Below, piece by piece: positions 56,834-64,000 of a stretch of DNA of 64,000 bases. The DNA lies in assembly GCA_025531455.1 (NCBI GenBank), contig JAMYHL010000010.1, forward strand, positions 372,001 to 436,000. The letters run 5' to 3'. The notes beneath the pieces were generated by a model. It worked only from the letters and a program-made list of their open reading frames with translations, had not been told where the DNA came from and did not search any database. Origin of the DNA: Apiotrichum sp. Y4204 (taxonomy: Eukaryota; Basidiomycota; Tremellomycetes; Trichosporonales; Trichosporonaceae). The stretch's first letter is position 1. Each line of letters begins with the position of its first letter. A program made the translations under genes and the position numbers.

Positions 56834-57733
56834 ATGGGGAAGTACTACTGCGACTACTGCGACATGTGAGTTCAGAAAAACAGCTTCTTACTAACTCTCA
56901 GCTATCTGTACGTCTCGCGCGACTTCTCTCGACTTCTCTCCTAACATGTAGCACGCACGACTCGATGAACGCGCGCAAGGCGCACAACTCGGGACGAAAC
57001 CACATCTCGAACGTGCGCGACTACTTTGCCAATCTCGGCACGCACCAGGCCCAGAACATGATAGACTCGATCGTGCACTCGCACGAAGGCGGCGGCCGCG
57101 CGCAGATGTACGCCGCACCGAGCATGCGTCTCGGCGCGGGATTCATGAACCCCATGGCAACCGCTCCCGGTGGTAAGTACTGCGCTTACGAGCTTGCGAG
57201 TACTGCATTTGAGCTCGCGAGGCGTATGAGAGCCCTGTTTCTTCTTCCCATACAAAGCTCACTCTCCAGGCTATCCTCCGTTCCAGGGCGGCGCCGCGCC
57301 CCCATTCCCCGCCCGCCCGCCGTTCCCCCCAACCGGCGCACCCGGGCCAGGTGGGCCCGGAGGAGCAGGCGCGCCACCCTTCCCGCCGCCTGGGGGCGCG
57401 ATGCCGCCGTTCCCTCCTGCCGCTGGGCGCCCGCCGTTCCCGCCCAAGAACCCCGGTTTCGGTGGTGCCGGTGGTCCTGGTGGGCCTCCGGGCGGTCACG
57501 GTGGGCCTCCCGGAGGCTATGGTGGACATGGTGGATACAGCGGTGATCGCGGAGGCGGAGGAGGTGGAGGTGGATACGGTGGTGATCGCGGCGGAGGATA
57601 CGGAGGCGGCCGCGGGTATGATGGTGGACGAGGGGGAGGTGGTGGTGGTGGATACGGGCACAGGGACCGCGGTGACCGTGACCGCGGCGACCGCGACGGC
57701 GTGCATCCCGACCGCATGCGCATGATGAAGTAG
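56834..57733 (+). CDS. YHC1: U1 small nuclear ribonucleoprotein C (U1-C)
   Basis: Zinc-finger protein of U1 snRNP stabilising pairing of U1 snRNA with the 5' splice site. Four exons: 56834-56865, 56902-56907 (6-nt microexon), 56952-57172, 57270-57733, total 240 aa. The matrin-type C2H2 finger is [20 protein letters not shown] followed by [18 protein letters not shown], with Cys6, Cys9 and two downstream His as ligands. [10 protein letters not shown] is the conserved helix after the finger. Without the microexon the finger would lose YL (THDS follows) and the frame would still be kept, because six bases are two codons. The C-terminal 110 residues are Pro/Gly-rich, then GGY/GDRGG repeats ending in [12 protein letters not shown], longer than human U1-C. 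Confidence 0.93.
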
Positions 57734-57820
57734 ATGTAAATGATATGTACTACTAGTATTGTGGGAGTGATGCTGGAGAACATTCTGCGGGAGACTTGCA
57801 TGTCTACTATCTACAACTAC

Positions 57821-59377
57821 CTACTTCTCCCCCTTGTCGTACTCCCCCTTCTCGACTTTCTCCGCCTTCTTCTCGCGCCAGCGCGCATTCACAACGTCCG
57901 GCCCCTCGGCCATCTTGCGCTCGACCACGTGCCTGTACTTTTTCGTCGGGACATTGGTCCCCGCGCCAGTTGGGTAAATGACCAGTTCCTCGTCGCGCGG
58001 GCGCGAGTCATCCCCGAGCGTGGAGCGGAGCACGCGGAGCGCGCCGCCGACCTGCCACGCGCGGGTCTCGGCCTCCTGCCGCGCCGAGTCGAGCTGCCGC
58101 TCCAGCCCCTCGCGGCCGAGCTCGGCAACGTGCCGCACCTTGTCCTTCTCCTCGGGGGTGAGGCTCTGCCATGGGCCGTCGTACGGGCCGTACCGCCAGT
58201 CGAGGGTTTCGGCGGGATATCCACACTCGTGGAGCGTGAGCGGGAGGGGGTCGCCCATCTCGTACGCTGGCTTTCCGGGGAAGCGGGAAACGTCGAGGAG
58301 ATCGGAAACCAGCGTCGGAGGCTCGAGGCGCGAGCCAATCAGGAAGAGCACGGCAATAATGTGGCGCACCTGGTGCCACAGGAAGGCGGTGCCGATGAGG
58401 TTGAAGATGATCTGGTCGGGCATTGGGCCGGGCTCAAAGTATGCCTTGAGGACGCTACGCGAGTGGTTTTCGATCTGTTTCGAGCCGTCGAGGCGGCAAA
58501 AGTTGCGAAAGTCGTGCTCGCCAAGCAGAAGCGCTGCACCCTCGTTCATCAGGTCCAGATCGAGCGGCGCGTCGCCATACACCGCGTGTCGGTGGAACGT
58601 GTACTTGTAGTGGCGGTACGAGCAGGAGAAGCGCGCGTCGAAATCAGCCGGGACGGGGGACCACGCAAGTACGCGGATCTCGGGCGGGAGCACCTGGTTC
58701 AGTCGCCGGGGATAGTGCATCTCGAGCGGTTCGCGTTCCGCTTTCGCCTTTTCGCGGGCAAGCGCCTTGGCCTGCGCTTTGGGGGACATGGGCGGGGAGC
58801 GGGGCACCTCGTTACCCTCCTCGTCGACTGCAGGCTTGTGCCGCGCGACCTTCTCCTCCTTTGCCGGCCGCCACCCGTCGCCGAGGAAGTGCCCGCCGTC
58901 GTTCGGATTCCGGTCGCTGCGCACCCAGAGATTCAGCACCTGTCCCTCGCCGCTGACTCCGCGGTCTGTGCGTCCACAGCGGCTGAACTCGCACGCCTCC
59001 CATCCGCCGCCCTCGGGAATAAGCCTCGTCTTCTCAAGCGCCTTGAGCAGCTCCCCCTCGACAGTCGGGTACGTTATCGACGGCTGCAGTGCAAGCCCGG
59101 AGTACGGCCAGCCATGGTACGCGACGAGGATGGCAATGTGGCGCGTCGGCGCGGCATTGAACTGGAATGCGGGGGGCTGGCCGCGAGACGAGGATTTTGG
59201 GACTTGCTGCTGCTGCTGTTGCTGGTCCTTGCCGTCTTCCCGCCGCTTCTGCTCCTTGCGCTCGGCTTTCGAGAGCTTGATATCCGCCGGAATCGGGGCC
59301 ACTTCTCCGACCGCGCCCTCGTAGGTCGCCAGCCGCGCGGCGAGCTCCTCGCGCGACATGTGCGCGTACTTTGCCAT
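57821..59377 (-). CDS. DEG1: tRNA pseudouridine(38/39) synthase Deg1/Pus3
   Basis: TruA-family enzyme forming pseudouridine at positions 38 and 39 of the tRNA anticodon arm. Single exon of 518 aa from the ATG at 59377. The catalytic Asp lies in EFSRCGRTDRGVSGEGQ. The entry is HIAILVAYHGWPYSGLALQP. Later blocks are AWSPVPADFDARFSCSYRHY, HDFRNFCRLD, FLWHQVRHIIAVLFLIGSRL and MGDPLPLTLHECGY. An insertion rich in Lys/Glu/Ala (KAQAKALAREKAKAERE) lies in the middle and the C-terminus is Lys/Glu-rich. A polyglutamine run of seven follows KRREDGKD near residue 50. An in-frame upstream ATG at 59428 would add MHPTLAPLRSQRLIYKI, a presequence-like stretch (see findings). The stop is 87 bp from that of the convergent U1-C gene. 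Confidence 0.93.
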   Translation of the reverse strand: MAKYAHMSREELAARLATYEGAVGEVAPIPADIKLSKAERKEQKRREDGKDQQQQQQQVPKSSSRGQPPAFQFNAAPTRHIAILVAYHGWPYSGLALQPSITYPTVEGELLKALEKTRLIPEGGGWEACEFSRCGRTDRGVSGEGQVLNLWVRSDRNPNDGGHFLGDGWRPAKEEKVARHKPAVDEEGNEVPRSPPMSPKAQAKALAREKAKAEREPLEMHYPRRLNQVLPPEIRVLAWSPVPADFDARFSCSYRHYKYTFHRHAVYGDAPLDLDLMNEGAALLLGEHDFRNFCRLDGSKQIENHSRSVLKAYFEPGPMPDQIIFNLIGTAFLWHQVRHIIAVLFLIGSRLEPPTLVSDLLDVSRFPGKPAYEMGDPLPLTLHECGYPAETLDWRYGPYDGPWQSLTPEEKDKVRHVAELGREGLERQLDSARQEAETRAWQVGGALRVLRSTLGDDSRPRDEELVIYPTGAGTNVPTKKYRHVVERKMAEGPDVVNARWREKKAEKVEKGEYDKGEK

Positions 59378-59428
59378 GATCTTGTAGATGAGACGTTGTG
59401 AGCGCAAGGGCGCCAGGGTCGGGTGCAT

Positions 59429-60178
59429 ATGCCGGGGGAGGAGGAGAGAGTGGGGAGATGGGATGAAAGAGCGGGATGCGGGCAGTCTGCCTTCCACTTT
59501 GAGGTCGAGAGAGGTGAAAGAGGTGGTGACGAACGAAAAAAATCCCAAAAAGGTCAAGAAGAGCAGTTGCTTGCACTTTTTGAACTTTTGGTACTTTTGC
59601 GGGGCCCCAGTTTTCCCGTCACGGGCAAAGTCAAGGATCAAAGTCAGGTGCGCGGTGCACCAAAAGAAAATGAGAAAATGACGCAGTTCCCCGCCGGCGG
59701 CCGTAGTTTGCCGTGGACCGTAGATGCACCATGCACCACAGCACAAGTGGGTTGCATGGGTTGTCCGCCGCCGAGCCGTATTTGGGTGGACGCAAAAAGT
59801 GTGGACACCATGTCTGACCATGTCTGGTAGAAGAGGTGACGGCCAGCTGACGATATCGGTGTAGCTAGCAAGCAGAACAGGGTGGGTGGCCAACCTGTTA
59901 TGAAAGGGGTGCAACACATTCTGAATCCTTTCCATCTCGCCGAGACTGGAGCACTCATGCACATCTAGATCTCATAGATCCATAGAGAGTTTTGTTTGTC
60001 TCTTCTGTACAGTGTCTCTCAATTTCCCTTCCTAACACATCCCGACACGACACGGCTCCCCCTCGGCCTCTCTCAGCCTTGATATCCCCCCTGTCATCCC
60101 TCCCCTCCCTTCCTCTCCTTCATCAACTTTTCCCCACCTCTCACCTCTCATCACCTCGCCCACTCTACCACCTACCTC
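59429..60178. promoter_or_regulatory. Divergent promoter region, DEG1 and M28 peptidase
   Basis: About 750 bp between divergent genes. The side next to DEG1 is C/T-rich on the minus strand and the side next to the peptidase C/T-rich on the plus strand (CCCTCCCCTCCCTTCCTCTCC at 60090-60120). An open frame running through it on the minus strand to 59962 is not supported as coding. Confidence 0.45.
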
Positions 60179-63100
60179 ATGGCCAACGACAGCAAGGCGT
60201 CCCTCGACGCCATGCCCCCGACAAAGTCGTTGCGCACACCGCGCACCCCCTGGTGGTGGCTCATCCCCATGGTCACAATCGTCCCTTACCTCCTCACAAA
60301 GCTCCACTACTCGCTCCCCGCGCCGCTGCCGCCAACGTGAGTCTCGTTGAGTGCGGATCAAACATCAGTATCCAAAGCAGCCGACTCCGATCTTCTTCCA
60401 GCTCAAATCCACTAACTGCAGCGACGTCAATGGCCGCCCGCAAGGTAGCGAGGAGATGGTCCTGAGCCATATCCGTGCGCTCGAGGACATCGGGTACCGC
60501 ACCGTCGGCACCGAGGAGGCGATCCTCGGCGAGGAGTATGTTGAGCGCGAAGTCCGCAAGCTCGTCGAGCGCTGCGAGGCGAACGGCGTGCTCAACTGCG
60601 AGATTTGGGTCCAGAACGGACAGGGCTACCACATGTGAGTTGGCGACGTTGACCAGCAGGCTCTGGTGGGACTCTGGGGAATGAGAAGAGGAAACGACAA
60701 TCTCAGTGTGACGCGTGAGAGGCATGCTGCGCGTGTAATGCGCACAGAGGTACAGAAGACGCGGAGGCTGGGAATATGGAAGCGCGTGTGAAGGACTGTT
60801 TCCAGTTTCAGCCGATCGGCTGGCTGGATTCCGCCACGGTGGTAGCCACCCACAATGGTAAATCGCCCACGTCGTTCCTGCAAGCAGCCACCGATAACGT
60901 TTTGTTCCTCGGTTCCTTGGATTCGGGCGAGAGATAGGGGATAGTGGATGGCGCTGACGATAGGTTTTCCATTATGGGCCATGGAGTTCTCAAGCTGTAC
61001 TCGGGCATCACCAACGTTGTTCTCAAGATTGCCGCCAAGAACCCTCCCAGCGGAAAGAGGGCTGTTAACGATACCGTTCTCCTGGGTTCCCACATTGATT
61101 CGACCCTGCCGTCCCCTGGTGCCGCCGAGTGAGTGCCCCTCCGTATCTGATTTCCTCAGTGTCTGGCTGGCTGACATGTAGTGATGGTATGGGTGTCGGC
61201 GTCATGCTCGACATTGCCCGCGTGCTGATTGACCGGAACGAGCCTTTTGACAACTCCATCATCTTCAGTGCGTGCCTTGGGTTACATTTTCTGTGGCACA
61301 TCTGACGGCAGTGTGGAATGGTGCCGAAGAGACTCTCCAGGATGGCTCCCACATGTACTCGACGCAGCACCCCTCGGCCGCCACCGTCCGTGCGGTGATC
61401 AATCTTGAGGCTGCGGGCACCACCGGTGGTGCGCTTCTCTTCCAAGCGACGTCGCGCGAGATGATCGAGGCATTCAAGCACGCCCCCCACCCCCGGGGCA
61501 CAGTCATAGCGAACGACGTCTTCAGCTCGGGTATCATACTGTCCGACACGGACTTTGTCCAGTTTGAGGAGTATCTCGGCGTGACCGGTCTCGACATGGC
61601 TGTCGTGGGACATTCCTACTTTTACCACACACGCAAGGACAGGATTGAGAACATTGAGCGCGGCAGCTCGCAGCACTTTGTCACCAACGTCATGGCAATC
61701 GTCGACCACCTTCTGGGACCCGACTCGCCGCTCGGTGAGGACGGCCCTTTCTCCCCGCCGGATGTCGTCTACATGTCCCTCTACGACCGTATCTTCATGT
61801 CCTGGGGCATGAAGTCGGCTGACCTGGCGTATGTGGCTATTGCCACGCTTGGTGCCACTCTTGCGCTCGCCAACCTCGACCGCCGCCGCATCAAGGCGTT
61901 TGGCTTGGCGCTTGCCGGTGCCCCGCTCGGACTCCTCTCGGCGCTCATCAGCGCCAACACATTGGCCACCGTCATGTTCCTCACTGGCAACGATTCTGAA
62001 TGGTGGGTCACCCGTGTTACGCCCGGCTGATATCCAGGTTCTCCCACGAGGGATTCTGCGTTGCTCTCTACGGCCCAGCGGCTCTTATCGGCCAGCTTGG
62101 CACGCAGTACGCACTGGGCATGTTTATCCCCGCTTCGCAGCGGCCGATCCTCGAGAAGGCCCACTACTACGCTCAGATAATCTTCCTCTCCATCTGCTGC
62201 CTGCTCATGCAGTCGTTCCGCATCCGTTCCGCCTATCTTTTCGCTGGTCTCGCGTCTGCTCTCATCCTCGGCGCGGTGTGCTCCGAGTTTGCGCGGATCG
62301 CATTCGGAACGCGGGGCATTCACTTCACGTTGGGATACATTATCCCGCTTGTGATTTTCACCGCCTTTGGCATTGAAGCGTTCACTACGGTGAGTGTCGT
62401 CACTGATAAGAATAAAGTACTTACTTTACCAGACTCTCGACATTTTCGTCCCCCTCACCGGCCGCATGGGCAAGGACGCACCGACCGAGTGGATCATTGC
62501 AACGATCACGGCGTTCTGCACTGCCGTCTTCTATCCCATCTTTGTTCCCCTGTTTGCTCGCGCGTCGCCTCGCGGCCAGCGCTTTGCTCTCGGCGGCCTC
62601 TTTTGGGTCACGCTGACCGTCGGCATGCTGTTCAGCAGCAGCGTCTGGTCCCCCTACGACGCGATGCACCCGAAGCGAATGGGCGTCCAGTACATGTACA
62701 ACCACACTAGCGGCGAGCACTCTGCGCACCTGGCATTCATGGACCGCCACGCGAACGTTCGCTACGCGGAAGAGTTCCACGAGCAGTTTGGCCCCGGCAC
62801 CGAGCTCACACGCACGGTTATGGACGACTACAACTCGGACTGGGACACGCTGTACCCCGTCTCGTCCTTCCTCGACACGTACCGCTTCCCGCTGCCAGCC
62901 GCCAGGGCAAACGGCTTCTCGTGGCCGGCGGTGCAGTACAACGCCTCGCGGACGCTCCAGGACGACGGAAACACGCACATTGAGCTCACGATCGACCACC
63001 CCAACTTTATCTGGCCGGCGCTCGCGTTTGAGGCAGAGATTGTCGGATGGGCATTCGGCCTGCCTCCGCCCCAGGGCCGCATGCGCCACCACATCAAGTC

Positions 63101-63400
63101 GGCCACCTCGTACGGCGACCACACCATCCAGCTCAACCTCACCGTCAAGCTCAACCCGGACGAAAAGTTCCAGCTCACATACTCTGGTATTGGTACGTTT
63201 ATACGTTTAAAACGCTTTCCGGGATTCCCAGACTGACAGCAGACGTCAACCAGATGGTGCCCGGCACCGCGTCCCGGCGCGGACCGGACATGCCCGCGTC
63301 GAAATGGCTTACCGAGATGGACGCGTGGGCGCGCGCAAAGTACGACGACTCGATAGACATGTGCATGTCGGGCGTGATCACTGGTGTCATTGAGATCTAG
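60179..63400 (+). CDS. M28-family membrane metallopeptidase (ERMP1/Fxna-like)
   Basis: Probable zinc aminopeptidase of the ER or vacuolar membrane. Eight exons: 60179-60336, 60422-60634, 60964-61128, 61182-61267, 61312-62002, 62038-62389, 62433-63192, 63243-63400, total 860 aa. A cytosolic N-terminus precedes TM1 (WWWLIPMVTIVPYLL, about residues 25-40). The lumenal M28 domain carries the zinc and catalytic residues: VLLGSHIDSTL (His, Asp), PGAADDGMGV (bridging Asp), IIFMWNGAEETLQDGSH (Glu pair), AVINLEAAGTTGG, and the last ligand His in VVGHSYFYHTRKD. After residue about 385 come several TM helices (LAYVAIATLGATLALANL, FLSICCLLMQSF, LGYIIPLVIFTAFGI, ITAFCTAVFYPIFVPLF, GLFWVTLTVGML) and a lumenal C-terminal domain. 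Whether it is ER or vacuolar cannot be told. Intron 2 is 329 nt, the longest placed in this window. Confidence 0.9.
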
Positions 63401-63553
63401 GCGTCATTGCGACAGACAGTAGCATAGCCGCATGGCCGCATGGCCGCATAGTCGTGTCAGTGATAGCCATAATCTAGCCATCTGCATCGCATGTACACGT
63501 ATCTTGAAGACAAAGATCATCGGCACGTATCTATACTATACAAGCACTAGGGA

Positions 63554-64000
63554 CTAAAACACACTCTCCTCCTCGACCGACTCTTGCAGCGTCTCCTCGA
63601 GCGTCTCCTCGAGCCCCTCGGACGGATCATCGTCCCCCATCGCGCCAAACGCCGTCCCGATATCCGCCTCGTCCGTCTCCGTAGCCACAGACGCCATGCT
63701 AATGCTATCGCGCACAACAGGTGCAGGGCGGCGGAACGCCGCAAGCGACATCTGCTTTCCACCAGACGGCTTCTTGGCCTCTTTCCCATGTCCATTGCTT
63801 GCAATTCCATTACTCTTGCGCTTCGCTGCCCGTCAGCACCCATTCCTGATGTTTCTATACTCACACTTGCCCTCAATGTCATCCACGCGATCAAAGAAAC
63901 TCGTGCTCTTGACCCCGTCAAGCGGCTGCGCCGCCGCCCTCGCAAACGGGTTGGCTGCGCGCTTCGCAAACGGATTCTGCCGCTTCTCAATCTCCGGCTC
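63554..64000 (-). CDS. 3' end of a gene, tentatively Ctf4/Mcl1 (WDHD1)-like
   Basis: C-terminal end of a minus-strand gene running off the window at 64000. Two exons fit: 64000-63865 and 63825-63554, joined by a 39-nt intron at phase 1. The visible about 135 residues contain two short basic repeats (KRQNPFAKRAANPFARAAAQ), the segment VKSTSFFDRVDDIEGK, a Lys-rich linker, QMSLAAFRRPAPV, and an acidic tail ending EEESVF. STSFF and QxxLxxF resemble PCNA-interacting (PIP-like) motifs, and the NPFA/SFFDRV context recalls fungal Mcl1/Ctf4 replisome adaptors. The family call rests on this resemblance only; another replication or repair protein is possible. The gene is real judging by codon bias and splice fit. 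Confidence 0.4.

Noticed and set aside
59378..59962. Further upstream extension of the DEG1 frame up to 59962
   Set aside because: Beyond the ATG at 59428 the sequence is promoter-like, pyrimidine-rich and has no relation to Pus3; only the 17-residue extension is considered.

Overview
The window reads as nuclear DNA of a GC-rich basidiomycetous yeast, most likely Tremellomycetes and plausibly Trichosporonales. The evidence is many short introns (about 35-60 nt) with GTGAGT-type donors, CTGAC/CTAAC branch sites and CAG/TAG acceptors, strongly C/G-ending codons, pyrimidine-rich 5' flanks, and a conserved fungal housekeeping gene set. The genus is inference. No bacterial, viral or intact mobile element was recognised. 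I delimited exons by hand from splice signals, reading phase and protein-family continuity. Where an exon table is given, the lengths sum to a whole number of codons.

Layout. 1-4.9 kb is a gene-poor stretch with nothing convincing. 4.9-8.9 kb holds a U-box cyclophilin (CYP8/PPIL2) facing an orphan coiled-coil protein. 11.4-12.5 kb has an unrecognised two-exon gene. 14.3-17.2 kb is glycogen synthase; 19.0-21.1 kb an SNG1/DUF3533 membrane protein; 21.4 kb an intron-containing tRNA-Leu(CAG); 21.8-23.3 kb the rRNA dimethylase DIM1; 24.1-26.6 kb a La-motif (LARP/Sro9-like) protein; 28.5-29.4 kb the U3 snoRNP protein IMP3. 29.8-36.5 kb contains two divergent F-box-like paralogues flanking 4.4 kb of non-coding, repeat-bearing DNA. 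37.0-42.9 kb has xylulokinase, a quinone-oxidoreductase-like MDR enzyme and the sterol enzyme ERG26. 43.6-45.8 kb has the SNARE BET1 and signal peptidase SEC11. 46.5-52.2 kb has tryptophanyl-tRNA synthetase with an unusual N-terminus and proteasome subunit RPN1. 52.5-56.6 kb has mitochondrial MetRS and folylpolyglutamate synthase sharing a 302-bp divergent promoter. 56.8-59.4 kb has U1 snRNP protein C (with a 6-nt microexon) and the tRNA pseudouridine synthase DEG1/PUS3. 60.2-63.4 kb is an M28 membrane metallopeptidase, and 63.6-64.0 kb the 3' end of a gene that runs off the window, tentatively a Ctf4/Mcl1-like replication factor.

There is no operon logic. Most genes are independent housekeeping units; many concern RNA (splicing, rRNA and tRNA modification, tRNA charging), the secretory pathway and proteostasis. 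The functional pairing best suggested by position is MSM1 with MET7/FPGS. No wholly new system was evident. The most unusual signals are a threefold 31-residue-spaced repeat in the TrpRS N-terminus, weak-then-strong in-frame start pairs with presequence-like extensions on TrpRS and PUS3, the U1-C microexon, and the F-box pair with its repeated leader.
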